Shown here piece by piece: positions 1 to 11,711 of a DNA stretch of 64,000 nucleotides (positions are counted from its first letter, which is position 1; each line of letters opens with the position of its first letter). The position numbers and the translations under genes were made by a program. The stretch is from Arcuatula senhousia (taxonomy: Eukaryota > Mollusca > Bivalvia > Mytilida > Mytilidae): contig OZ020309.1 of NCBI GenBank assembly GCA_963971305.1, positions 9,851,001 to 9,915,000 on the forward strand, read 5' to 3'. A model generated the notes under the pieces. That model was not told where the DNA came from. It saw only the letters and a program-made list of their open reading frames with translations, and did not search any database.

Positions 1-2541
1 TGGCCTACAGAATGAAAACTATTGCAGATAGAGATTAGCTGTTGCTTGCTTGAATGTTCAGCTCATTTAACTCTACAAAAGTCTTTATAGGGTCAAAGTT
101 GTCAGATGACCCCTTATAGGGGTTACGGCCCCTTAGAGGTGAAAAATAGCCATTTTTCATGTTTTTGGCCTACAGAATGAAAACTATTGCAGATAGAGAT
201 TAGCTGTTGCTTGCTTAAATGTTTAGCTCATTTAGCTCTACGAAAGTCTCCGTAGGGTCGAAGTTGTCAGATAACCCCTTATAGGGGTTATTGCCCCTGA
301 AAAATAGCGTTTTTTCATGTTTTTGGCCTACAGAATGAAAACTATTGCACATAGAGATTAGATGTTGCTCGCTTAAATGTTCAGCTCATTTAGCTCTACA
401 AAATTCTCCATAGGGTGGAAGTTGTCAGATGACCCCTTATAGTGGTTACGGCCCCTGAAAAATAGCGATTTTTCATGTTTTTGGCCTACAGAATGAAAAC
501 TATTGCAGATAGAGATTAGCTGTTGCTTGCTTAAATGTTCAGCTCATTTAGCTCTACAAAATTCTCCATAGGGTCGAAGTAGTCAGATGACCCTTTATAG
601 GGTGAGTGAGTGAGTTGGTGTTTAATGCCCGTGCAACGCTATATAGGTTATTTACAGGCGATGAACATGAAAGGGTGATAAAATGAACATGAAATGATAA
701 TGATAAATGAAATATGGGGTGGGATGGGACACAAAGGACCGGTAAATTCTGAAGAACCACAGGAAAAGGGGAGAGGTGGGTAGGGGCGGAAAATTTAGCC
801 TATGTGGTGCACTACTTGGCGGTCCACAAAGGGGTCTTTTACGTGCATGAAGCGTGGCACTCTCCACACACGTTGGCCCACTATGGTCGGCGGTCAGGGT
901 CTCCGTATTATAGACCTGACAACCCTCGCGGACGAGGGCAACCCTATTCAGCCACCTAAGGTACACACTTGGTCGCTCTGTGGGCTGAGCACTGACCCGA
1001 TGTCAGAATCCCAAGACCCTTAGTCGCCTCTTACGACAAGCTAGGCTCTGCTGCGGGCCTATTCGCCACCCGGGCCCCGCACGGGACTCCTTTATAGGGG
1101 TTACGGTCCATGAAAAATAGCGATTTTTCATGTTTTTGTCCTACAGAATGAAAACTATTGCAGATAGAGATTAGCTGTTGCTTGCTTAAATGTTCAGCTC
1201 ATTAAGCTTTACAAAATTCTCCATAGGGTCGAAGTTGTCAGATGACCCCTAATATAGGGGTTACGGCCCCTGAAAAATAGTGATTTTTCATGTTTTTGGC
1301 CTACAGAATGAAAACTATTGCACATAGAGATTAGATGTTGCTTGCTTAAATGTTCAGCTCATTTAGCTCTACAAAATTCTCTATAGGGTGGAAGTTGTCA
1401 GATGACCCCTTATAGTGGTTACGGCCCCTGAAAAATAGCGATTTTTCACGTTTTTGGCCTACAGAATGAAAACTATTGCAGATAGAGATTAGCTGTTGCT
1501 TGCTTAAATGTTCAGCTCATTTAGCTCTACAAAATTCTCCATAGGGTCAAAGTTGTCAGATGACCCTTTATAGGGGTTACGGTCCATGAAAAATAGCGAT
1601 TTTTCATGTTTTTGTCCTATAGAATGAAAACTATTGCAGATAGAGATTAGCTGTTGCTTGCTTAAATGTTCAGCTCATTAAGCTCTACAAAAATCTCCAT
1701 AGGGTCGAAGTTGTCAGATGACCCCTTATAGGGGTTACGGCCCCTTAAAGGTGAAAAATAGCCATTTTTCATGTTTTTGGCCTACAGAATGAAAACTATT
1801 GCAGATAAAGATTAGCTGTTGCTTGCTTAAATGTTCAGCTCATTTAGCTCTACAAAATTCTCTATAGGGTCGAAGTTGTCAGATGACCCCTTATAGGGGT
1901 TACGGCCCCTGAAAAATAGCGTTTTTTCATGTTTTTGGCCTACAGAATGAAAACTATTGCACATAGAGATTAGATGTTGCTTGCTTAAATGTTCAGCTCA
2001 TTTAGCTCTACAAAATTCTCCATAGGGTGAAAGTTGTCAGATGACCCCTTATAGTGGTTACGGCCCCTGAAAAATAGCGATTTTTCGTGTTTTTGGCCTA
2101 CAGAATGAAAACTATTGCAGATAGAGATTAGCTGTTGCTTGCTTAAATGTTCAGCTCATTTAGCTCTACAAAATTCTCCATAGGGTCAAAGTTGTCAGAT
2201 GACCCTTTATAGGGGTTACGGTCCATGAAAAATAGTGATTTTTCATGTTTTTGTCCTACAGAATGAAAACTATTGCAGATAGAGATTAGTTGTTGCTTGC
2301 TTAAATGTTCAGCTCATTTAGCTCTACAAAATTCTCCATAGGGTCGAAGTTGTCAGATGACTCCTTATAGGGGTTATGGCCCCTTCTAGGTGAAAAATGG
2401 TGTTTTTGGCCTATACAATGAAAACTATTGCAGGTAGAGAAAAGCTGTTGCTTGCTTAAATGTTCAGCTCATTTAGCTCTACAAAAGTATAGGGTCAACA
2501 TCAAGACCAGGTGAGCGATTCAGGCTCCTGGGAGCCTCTTG
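1..2541 (+). repeat. Tandem ~180-bp satellite, 3' part of a Helentron-like non-autonomous element (family A)
   Basis: About a dozen diverged copies of a ~180-bp unit lie head to tail. Each contains GAATGAAAACTATTGCAGAT, TTCAGCTCATTTAGCTCTAC and GTTGTCAGATGACCCCTTAT. The array ends at 2503-2541 with CCAGGTGAGCGATT, a hairpin (AGGCTCC/GGAGCCT at 2522-2537) and CTTG followed by TT. The same terminus closes the other family A copies in this window, so I read the array as the internal tandem repeats and 3' end of one element whose 5' end lies left of the window. The array is broken at 603-1089 by a separate insertion. No coding capacity is seen. Confidence 0.75.
603..1089 (+). mobile_element. Short interspersed element (SINE- or MITE-like), 487 bp, with target duplication
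   Basis: The unit starts TGAGTGAGTGAGTTGGTG and ends GCACGGGACTC, and interrupts a satellite unit. CTTTATAGGG is present on both sides (593-602 and 1090-1099), so the insertion made a ~10-bp target duplication. The 3' half is GC-rich and contains TTAGTCGCCTCTTACGACA, a core I associate with repeats common in molluscs. CCCGTGC occurs near both ends in opposite orientation. No A/B box or poly-A tail could be assigned with confidence, so class is open. Short ORFs across it are accidental. Confidence 0.7.
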
Positions 2542-2544
2542 TTA

Positions 2545-3865
2545 AGTATTGCTCATGTTAATCTTTATGTTAGAAAAACTAAAGAATATTTATAGGTTTA
2601 TCATGAAACTGACAACCCAACAGCTAAGAGAGGGGGTAGGAGGGGGTCTGATCCCGGAATCCCAAACTAATTTTTACAAAATCTTGTTATTCCGACTTAA
2701 AAATGAGAAAATCCCGAAGCCCGGTAAAGTTGATATAATTCTATCCCGGTATCCCGAACTTAAATTGTCCAAATCAGGGAATCCCGAGCTTAAATATGGC
2801 CAATCCTGGTGTCCCGAAAAAGGTCCTTCCCCCCTCAGCTAATAATTAAACACGGTGTAGAAAAGACTCGATAAATTAAAGATTGTCATATATATGCATT
2901 GGTACAATTGCACATTTATTATTAAGGTTACACCTGTATGTTTGAGGGCCATACATACATTTTAGATCTTAATGTATAGGGTCATTGCCAGACTTACCTT
3001 AACCATACAATTTTTGGCAACATGTAATAGAATTTATAATTAAGTTTCTTCATGAACCATTCCAACATCACCATATATTTTTTTCTGGAATAGCCCTAAA
3101 TAGGACCAACTACATGTAGAATCACTATGAAAATGGGAGGGGCTAAAGATGTTAATGTAAGAGGGGTTCGAAGGTCAAATGTTACCTTTTCTATTGATCT
3201 GTAACCTTTTTGTATATTAATTGTCTTGTGGTTTTTTTTTCTGTTTTTTTTAAGACTGCACTTCAAACTGTTTTTGTCATTAAGTTATGAAATATAACTT
3301 TAAAAAGAAATTAAACATTTTTGTTTTGTTCTTGTTTTTGTCCTGTACTGAGAGGACATAAAACAACAAATTTAAACAATCAATAAATTAATCAATCAAC
3401 TCTTTGGTGCTTTCAATTATAAATATTTACGTCTAAAATGATGAAGCTTCATAATTGCGATCAAAACCACAACTAATCAACCACATTCTTAAAACATAAG
3501 CACTACTTGTGCGCTTGATGTTTTCAACAGATTGAAGCACAGCCTTAGACTTAACTAGAATATTAAAATGAGAATTTTGGTTTTGTAACTATAATCAAAG
3601 ACCTGTATATTTTAATATGCAGGTCTATGCTATAATGTGCTGTGTTTTATCTTATTTTGCATCAGAATGTAGGATTGTGTGAGCTATATTTTCACTTTCA
3701 TTTTACCATTAAAAACCCTTTTTGTAACTGGACCCTTTTATTTTAAAGTCCTTTCTTCCTATAGTTTTATATGCTGTCATCTATTAGTACAAGGAATCCT
3801 TATAAGCTAAACCCCTTTGGAATAAAAAATTGGCAAGTTTAGCCAGATGCAATCTTTATACATCT
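2545..3865. other. Non-coding stretch with short imperfect direct repeats
   Basis: From about 2690 to 2830, TCCCGAACTTAAA-like words recur four to five times (AATCCCGAAGCC, ATCCCGAACTTAAA, AATCCCGAGCTTAAA, GTCCCGAAAA). They give a 97-residue open frame that shows no protein-like composition. The rest is AT-rich sequence in which I see no exon, RNA gene or terminal repeat. Confidence 0.5.
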
Positions 3866-3867
3866 TC

Positions 3868-3945
3868 GCTAGCCAAGGGTTACGATCCGCTATCTCTCAT
3901 CTTCACATCAAGATGAGAGCTAGCAAATCATAACCCTTAGCTAGC
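3868..3945. repeat. Short fold-back (palindromic) repeat
   Basis: GCTAGCCAAGGGTTACGAT at the left is mirrored by the inverted ATCATAACCCTTAGCTAGC at the right, around CTCTCATCTT / AAGATGAGAG with a 6-base spacer. It would form one stem-loop of about 78 bases. It may be a miniature inverted-repeat element or an end of one; no flanking duplication was identified. Confidence 0.6.
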
Positions 3946-4166
3946 AAATATGTCTTTATAAACCCAGGGGTTTTTCTCTCGCTTACTCATTTTTCACCCC
4001 TGGGTCATTTTGTTCGTTTGTGCACACTTGATCTGACCTTGAACTTCCTAAAAATTAATTATAGAAACATGTGAAGTTGCATTTGAAAAATCAGAAGGCT
4101 CATTACAGAACAATTAAATATATGGTATTTCATGTGTAATGACTCAAGGGGGATAATTTCCAAGGA

Positions 4167-4285
4167 CAGTGCCTGAAATAGGCCAATGTTCTTATATGTG
4201 TGAAGAAAATACTCCTGAATTTTCCTTGCCGAACCAAAAATCTACTTGCAATTGACCAGTGGACAAGTGGCCATTTCAGGCACTG
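4167..4285. mobile_element. Possible hAT-like MITE, 119 bp
   Basis: The ends are inverted: CAGTGCCTGAAATAGGCCA on the left and TGGCCATTTCAGGCACTG on the right. CAGTG ends are typical of hAT-type elements, but I do not find an 8-bp duplication in the flanks, so it may be an old copy. The surroundings from 3950 to 4965 hold nothing else I can support. Confidence 0.5.
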
Positions 4286-4968
4286 GGGGATGGATAGGTT
4301 ATGACTTGACAGGTTTAAAATGTATAGAAATCTTAAAGAAGTGATCTGAAAAACATTTACAGACTTTCATTTTATTTGGGGTTGGGCTTAGGCAGTTTTA
4401 CTGTATTGAGCATCTGGACCCCTAATATTACAGACCTCTATATTTCTACCTTTCAATATTGGGAATTTAGTTTTAAAATCTTCCTAAATTATAAATATTA
4501 ACTTCAAAATGTTGATACATATCCAGGATAATAAAGTAGGTTGATATTTTTTGCATCCACCTAGGTTGATATTTTGATTTTTTTCAACCAAATATTATGT
4601 ATTGGAATGTAGATAATTGTACATGTACTGAATTATGTAATGCATGCATTGCATGGCATGATATGGCGTTAGCTCTATAAAGAATATAAAATATAATTTT
4701 TTTTTTCTTTCAAAAAATTAACAAAGTTGAAAATATTTTACAATTTGTTCAATTTTCAACATTTTTGTTTGTTTTTAAAGGGTCAGGACTATTTTGTAAC
4801 ATTCATCTACTGCGTTTCAATGGTTAAATATATAATGATTGTTTCCTCTTCATTTCAGGGACCCACAGCTCCCCCAGAGAGAAGACGCCACATGAAGATG
4901 TATCATAATGATTAAATTATTTATTTTACTGATGATTTGGTCTTATTTTATAACATGTTTATAACTAA

Positions 4969-5498
4969 GGGCTGTTCCATTTTAACATATATGGTACCCA
5001 GGGAAGCCACTTTTGAATTTAACCAATCATGGATAGAAGAAAATTTTTAAAAAGCACTGTTACAACCCGTCTGATTTAACTATAGACTTTCGATTTATGC
5101 GTGCAAACACAACAATTAGAATTTACGTCGTCATGAACAAGCCAATCGGTAACAAAAACAGTAAGAAAAACCAACGTCAGCCAGACTATTCATCAATATC
5201 CAATCAGATTTAATGTTTGCACAACCCATTCATTCAATCAATGTATTTTTTATGTAATCAAATGTAACGATATGTGGTTTATGTTAACGATTGGCTTTGT
5301 TCATGAGGACGTAAATTTTTATTGTTGTGTTTGCACACTTCACTTTACGCTACAATCGAAAGTCCATAGTTAAATCGGACTGGTTGTATTATGACATGAC
5401 TGTACTAGATGCAAGTGTTGTGGAAAAAACAAACCACCTATAGGTAATAATGAAAAGTGCCTTCCCTGGGTACCTCATATGTTTTAATGGAACAGCAC
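4969..5498. mobile_element. Fold-back DNA element with long (~200-bp) inverted arms
   Basis: The left arm (GGGCTGTTCCATT, then GGTACCCAGGGAAG and GTTTGCACGC-like sequence read inversely) is matched in inverse orientation by the right arm (CTTCCCTGGGTACC, then AATGGAACAGC). Inner blocks also pair: CATGAACAAGCCAATCGGTAAC near 5132 against GTTAACGATTGGCTTTGTTCATG near 5284, and ACTTTCGATT against AATCGAAAGT. The whole unit is a ~530-bp imperfect palindrome of MITE type. ORFs crossing it are incidental. Confidence 0.7.
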
Positions 5499-5749
5499 TT
5501 ATTCTATTGTTGATTACATTGTATATAAAAGTTTTGGATGGATATCACAAAGCGAAAATCCTGTGTATGAAATGGGGAATGTTATGCAGCTGGTATGAAA
5601 ATAATTTTTCTGTAAATTTCACAATTTTTACAGCCACTGCTTCTTTTAGCCTCTTGTTTTTTGTTATGCAGCATCAGCATGGGGTTCCATATTATGGGAT
5701 TCAATTTCATGTCTACCCACTTTCTTTTAAATGAAATCTGGCCATTTCA

Positions 5750-6220
5750 CACCTGGGAAACTCCCAAGTCACAACCAAATATTGTTACCTGGAAGTTTAT
5801 TGATACTGAGTGAAAGAACACTTTTTGCAAGAATCAGAGAATGTCACTCCATGTGAAATTTGTGAGTGAGTGAGTTGGTGTTTTACGCCCGTGCAACGCT
5901 ATATAGGTTATTTACAGGCAATGTCACGGATCTTAAATATACCAATAATAATAGTTATTAAGCCTGTATTTTTAAGCCAGAAATCGTTTTTATATTGTCA
6001 AGGCAATTCTATTTACCAGGACAAGTCCGCATTTGAGGAAAAATGTAATTTAACGTTATTTATTGAACAAAATAAACTGTTTTTGCTTTATTTGCAATTA
6101 TTCAACAAATATACATGGAGTGACATTCTTCCATTTCTTTAGTTTATTACATTAAATGTAAATCACAAAATTCTGGGTCCCGGAATTTTGGTTGCGCCTT
6201 CGAGTTTCCAAGGCTTGACC
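5750..6220. mobile_element. Degenerate fold-back element with a nested short interspersed element fragment
   Basis: GAATGTCACTCCATG near 5839 is mirrored by CATGGAGTGACATTC near 6113, and GGAAACTCCCAAGTCACAACCAAA near 5757 has an imperfect inverted partner near 6190-6213. Between the arms, 5862-5921 repeats the first ~60 bases of the 603-1089 element (TGAGTGAGTGAGTTGGTG, GTGCAACGCTATATAGG), so one repeat has landed in or near another. Confidence 0.5.
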
Positions 6221-7671
6221 GATTTTTTCAACTGACCTGTGCATGGAAGAGAAAATGCTTGTTGACAAAAATGTACTGTTTTTAGCTCATCTGACCCGAA
6301 GGGTCATGTGAGCTTTTGTCATCGTTAAGTGTCCATCGTCCGTCCGTTAACTTTTCTTCAAACATCTTCTTTTCTGAAACCACTGGTGGGATTGCTTTGA
6401 AACTTTGTACACTTGATCTTTAGGATGTCCTCTACCAAGTTTGTGAAATTTGTGAACGTTGACCAACCAACGTGGCTGCCGTTACTAAAAATAGAACAGA
6501 GGGGGTCAGACCATAGTTTTTAGCTTAAAGCTCAAAAAGTATAAGAGATAAAGAAAATCCGAAGCAACCTGCCTTCTTCAGCATCAAAAGCTCTACAAAA
6601 CTCTTCATTGAGTCAAAGTTGTGGGACGACTCCTTATAGGAGTTATTTCACCTTAATTGTCAAAATTGACCATTTTCACAGTTTTTGGACTTTATCTTGA
6701 AAACTGTAAGTGCTAGAGGAAAATTAGCTTTGCAAAATTGTTCAGCTCATTAAGATCTACAAAACTGATTGCAGGGTCAAAATTGTCAGATCAACCGTTT
6801 AAGAGTTATCCCCCTTTAACTGATTTTTCTATCAATTTTAACTGATTTTGAAAAAAAATCTTCTTCTCTGAATCCACTGGTGGGATTGCTTTGAAACTTT
6901 GTACACTTTATCTTTAGGATGTCCTCTACCAAGTTTGTGAAATTTGTGAACGTGGACCAACCAACATGGCGGCCGTTACTAAAAATAGAATAGGGGGGGT
7001 CAGACCATAGTTTTTAGCTTATAGCTCAAAAAGTATAAGAGATAGAGAAAATCCGATGCAACCATCCATCTTCAGCATCAAAAAGTCTACAAAACTCTCC
7101 TTTGAGTCAAAGTTGTGGGACGACTCTTTATAGGAGTTATTTCCCCTTAATTGTCAAAATTGACCATTTTCACAGTTTTGGACTTTATCTTGAAAACTGT
7201 AAGTGCTAGAGGAAAAGTTAGCATCGCAAAATTGTTCAGCTCATTAAGATCTACATTAATGATTTCAGTGTCAGAATTGTTAGATCAACCGTTTAAGAGT
7301 TATCCCCCTTTAACTGATTTTTCTATCAATTTTAATTGATTTTAAAAAAATCTTCTTCTCTGAAACCACTGGTGTGATTGCTTTGAAACTTTGTACACTT
7401 GATCTTTAGGATGTCCTCTACTAAGTTTGTGAAATTTGTGAACTTTGACCAACCAACATGGCCGCCGTTTCTAAAAATAGAACAGGGGGGTCAGACCATA
7501 GATTTTAGCTTATAGTTCAAAAAGTATAAGAGATAGAGAAAATCCGAAGTAACCTTCCATCCTCAGCATCTAAAGCTCTACAGAGCTCTCCATTCAGTCA
7601 AAGTTGTGGGACGACTCATTATAGGAGTTATTTCCCCTTAATCGTCAAAATTGACAATTTTCACAGTTTTT

Positions 7672-9790
7672 AGCTCACCTGACCCGAAGGGTCATGTGAG
7701 CTATTGTCATCGTTAGTCGTCCGTCGTCCGTCCGTCCGTTAACTTTTCTTCAAAGATCTTCTTCTCTGAAACCACTGAAGGGATTGCATTGCAACTTGGT
7801 ATACTTGATCTTTAGGATGTCCTCTACCAAGTTTGTGAATTATATATATGTCGACAAACCAATATGGCCGCCGTTGCTAAAAATAAAACAGGGGGGTCAG
7901 ACCATTGTTTTTGGCTTATAACTCGAAAAGTATAAGAGATAGAGAAAATCTGAAGCAACTTTCCTTGTTCAGCATCAAAAGCTCTACAAATCTCTTCATT
8001 GAGTCGAAGTTGTGAAACCACTCCTTATAGGAGTTATTGCCCTTTAATCATCAAAATTGACCAATTTTGCAGTTTTTGGACTATATCTTGAAAACCGTTA
8101 TAGCTAGAGGAAAAGTTAGCATTGCAGAATTGTTAAGCTCATTGCACAGGCACTTGTTTCTATCAATAATGGGGGTAGAGTATGTATAAAAGCTCCTTCT
8201 TTTATACATACTCTACCCCCATTATTGATAGAAACAAGTGCCTGTGGCTCATTGAGATCTACAAAAATGACTTCAGGGTCAAAATTGTCAGATCAGCCGT
8301 TTAAGAGTTATTCCCCTTTAACTGTTTTTTTTCCATTAATTTACACTGATTTTCAACCCTTTAACTGTTTTTTCTATGAATTTACACTGATTTTCAAAAA
8401 TCTTCTTCTCTGAAACCACTGAAGGGATTGCATGATACTTGGTATACTTGATCTTTAGGATGTCCTCTACCAAGTTTGTGAATTATATATATGTCGACAA
8501 ACAGACATGGCCGCCGTTGCTAAAAATAGAACAGGGGGTCAGACCATTGTTTTTGGCTTATAACTCGAAAAGTATAAGAGATAGAGAAAATCTGAAGCAA
8601 CCACCCTTGTTCAGTATGAAAAGCTCTACAAATCTTTCATTAAGTCGAAGTTGTGAAACGACTCCTTATAGGAGTTATTGCCCTTTAATCATCAAAATTG
8701 ACCATTTTTGCAGTTTTTGGACTATATCTTGAAAACCGTTATAGCTAGAGGAACAGATAGCATTGCAGAATTGTTAAGCTCATTGAGATCTACAAAAATG
8801 ACTTCAGGGTCAAACTTGTCAGATCAGCCGTTTAAGAGTTATTCCCCTTTAACTGTTTTTTTCCATTAATTTACACTGATTTTCAAAAATCTTCTTCTCT
8901 GAAACCACTGAAGGAATTGCATTGATACTTGGTATACTTGATTTTTAGGATGTCCTCTACCAAGTTTGTGAATTATATACACGTAGACTAACCAACTTGG
9001 CCGCCATTGCTATAAATAGAACAGGGGGGTCAGACCATTGTTTTTGGCTTATAACTCGAAAAGTATAAGTGATAGAGAAAATCTGAAGCAACCAGCCTTG
9101 TTCAGCATCAAAAGCTCTACAAATCTCTTCATTGAGTCGAAGTTGTGAAACCACTCCTTATAGGAGTTATTGTCCTTTAATCATCAAAATTGACCATTTT
9201 GCAGTTTTTGGACTATATCTTGAAAACCGTTATAGCTAGAGGAAAAGTTAGCATTGCAGAATCGTTAAGCTCATTGAGATCTACAAAAATGATCTCAGGG
9301 TCAAAATTGTCAGATCAGCCGTTTAAGAGTTATTCCCCTTTAACTGTTTTTTCCATTAATTTACACTGATTTTCAAAAATCTTCTCTGAAACCACTGAAG
9401 GGATTGCATTGATACTTGGTATACTTAATCTTTAGGATGTCCTCTACCAAGTTTGTGAATTATATATATGTCGACCAACCAACATGGCCGCCATTGCTAA
9501 AAATAGAACAGGGGGGTCAGACCATTGTTTTGGCTTATAACTCGAAAGTATTCATGAGATAGAGAGAATCCGAAGCAACTTTTCATGTTCAGCACCAAAA
9601 GGTCCTTATAAATAGGAGTAATTGCCTTTTAACTGTATTTTTCTATTAATTTAAACTGATTTCCATAATTCTTCTCTGAAACCACTGAAAGGATTGTTTT
9701 GCAACTTTGTATACTTGAAAGTTTGTGAAATTTATTCAAACTTTGGCATAAGAAATCAGGTGAGCGATTCAGGCTCCTGGGAGCCTCTAG
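7672..9790 (+). mobile_element. Family A Helentron-like element, nested copy
   Basis: It starts AGCTCACCTGACCCGAAGGG with a GTCCGTCGTCCGTCCGTCC tract shortly after, and ends with TCAGGTGAGCGATTCAGG, a hairpin and CTAG. The host repeat reads ...CACAGTTTTT on the left and TTGGACTTTATC on the right, where the intact unit has CACAGTTTTTGGACTTTATC. This places the insertion inside a T run without a long target duplication, as expected for Helentron-type insertion between two T bases. It contains a further nested palindromic MITE at 8145-8246. Confidence 0.65.
8145..8246. mobile_element. Palindromic hAT-type MITE, copy 1 (102 bp)
   Basis: An almost perfect palindrome: CACAGGCACTTGTTTCTATC at the left is exactly mirrored by the right end, ...GCCTGTG. 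The 8-bp target duplication GCTCATTG is perfect (8137-8144 and 8247-8254), and the undisturbed repeat there reads GCTCATTGAGATCT. A length of 8 bp fits hAT transposase. A near-identical copy is at 42592-42698; this one lacks five bases in the loop. Confidence 0.9.
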
Positions 9791-11548
9791 TTGGACTTTA
9801 TCTTGAAAATTGTAAGTGCTAGAGGAAAAGTTAGCATAGCAAAACTGTTCAGCTCATTGAGATCTACAAAAAAGGATTCAGGGTCAAAATTGTCAGATCA
9901 ACCGTTTAAGAGTTATCCACCTTTAACTGATTTTTCTACAATTTTAACTGATTTTTAAAAATCTTCTTCTCTGAAACCACTGGGATTGCTTTGAAACTTT
10001 GTACACTTGATCTTTAGGATGTCGTCTACAAAGTTTGTGAAATTTGTGAACATCGACCAACCAACATTGCTGCTGTTACTAAAAATAGAACAGGGGGGTC
10101 AGACAATAGTTTTTAGCTTATAGTTCAAAAAGTATAAGAGATAGAGAAAATCCGAAGCAACTTCCTTCTTCAGCATTAAAAGCTCTACAAAACTCTTCAT
10201 TGAGTCAATGTTGTGGGACTCCTTATAGGAGTTATTTCCCCTTAATCATCAAAATTGAACATGCATTTTCACAGTTTTTGGACTTAATCTTAAAAGCCAT
10301 AAGAGTTAGAGGAATAGTTAGTATTGCAAAATTGTTCAGCTCATTAAGATCTACAAAAAATGATTTCAGGGTCAAAATTGTCAGATCATCCTTTTAAGTG
10401 TTTTCAATCAATTTTAACTTAATATGTTTGCTTTTTTGTTTTTTTTTCAAATGGAAAGCTTTGTTACATTGTATTCTTGCTCACAACTAATCTCTTTAAT
10501 GTTACTTACCAAGTACATGTAGACCATGTTGCACACTAGGTAAGAGGCTTTAGCATAAGAGATCAGTTGAGCGATTCAGGCTCCTGGGAGCCTCTAGTTA
10601 GCTCACCTGATCCGAAGGGTCATGTGAGCTATTGTCATCATTAGGCGTCCGTCGTCCGTCCGTCGTCAGTCATTCCTGAACTTTTCTTCAAAGATCTTCT
10701 TCTCTGAAACCACTGAAGGGATTGCTTTGAAACTTTGTACACTTGATCTTTATGATGTCATCTACCAAATTTGTGAACATCGATTAACCAACATGGCTGC
10801 CATTACAAAAAATAGAACAGGGGGTCAGACCATAGTTTTTAGCTTATAGCTAAAAAAGTATGAGAGATAGAAAAATCCAAAGCAACCTCTCTTATTCAGC
10901 ATAATAAGCTCTACGAAACTCTCCATTGAGTCAAAGTTGTGGGACGACTTTTTATTGGAGTTATTCCCCCTTAATTGTCAAAATTGACAATTTTCAAAGT
11001 TTTTGGACTTTATCTTGAAAACTGTAAGTGCTGAAGGAAAAGTTAGCATTTAGAAAATTTTTAAGCTCATTGAGATCTACAAATATGATATCAGGGTAAA
11101 AATTGTCAGATCAACCATTTAAGAGTTATTCCCTTTTAACTGTTTTTAGCTCACCTGATCCGAAGGGTCATGTGAGCTATTGTCATCATTAGGCGTCCGT
11201 CGTCCGTTAACTTTTCTTCAAAGATCTTCTTCTCTGAAACCACTGAAGGGATTGCTATCAAACTTTGTACATTGTATCTTTAGGATGTCCTCTACCAAGT
11301 TTTGAAATTTGTGCATGCCTACCAACCAACATGGCCGTTGTTGCTAAAAATAGAACAAGGGGGGTCAGACCATAGTTTTTAGCTTATAGTTCAAAAAGTA
11401 TAAGAGATAGAGAAAATCTGAAGCAACCTTCCTTTTTCAGCATCAAAAGCTCTACGAAACTCTCCATTGAGTCAAAGTTGTGGGACGATTCCTTATAGGA
11501 GTTATTCCCCCTGAATTGTCAATTTGACAATTTTCACAGTTTTTGGAC

Positions 11549-11594
11549 GATTAATGCTACATTCCACCAGCTACAAAGAGTAATGAATATTCAT
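11549..11594 (+). repeat. Left terminal inverted repeat of the MULE
   Basis: Reads GATTAATGCTACATTCCACC then AGCTACAAAGAGTAATGAAT and ATTCAT. It pairs with 37950-37995 with about four mismatches. It contains CCACCAGCTACAAAGAG, which is also the core of the internal ~67-bp array unit, so it is a plausible transposase-binding site. Confidence 0.85.
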
Positions 11595-11711
11595 GACTTT
11601 CTCGAACTTCCGGTTACTGAACCGGAAAAGAAACGTTTGGTTCTGAATCGAAAAAGGAAGTAAATTAATTGTAAACAACACGACAATGTTTTAAATTTGA
11701 TTTAAATCAAA

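Larger units (their letters stand above)
6284..10597 (+). mobile_element. Family A Helentron-like element, outer copy, interrupted by a second copy
   Basis: It starts AGCTCATCTGACCCGAAGGG and ends with TGAGCGATTCAGGC, the hairpin AGGCTCC/GGAGCCT and CTAG, followed by TT. Inside are ~500-bp tandem units carrying GAAACCACTGGTGGGATTGC, CCAACATGGCCGCCGTT, GGGGTCAGACCATAG and CTTATAGGAGTTATT. The end design (5' GCTCACCTGA, its inverse just before a 3' hairpin, then CTAG, insertion into T runs, internal tandem repeats) matches non-autonomous Helentron relatives such as Drosophila DINE-1. That class is inferred from structure only. The copy is split by 7672-9790. Confidence 0.65.

Noticed and set aside
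2549..2842. 97-residue ORF
   Set aside because: It is made of short direct repeats with TCCCG words; composition and lack of splice or family signals argue against a gene.
7151..10397. Many 60-97-residue ORFs on both strands
   Set aside because: They follow the family A repeat units and recur with every copy; no copy keeps a longer frame.
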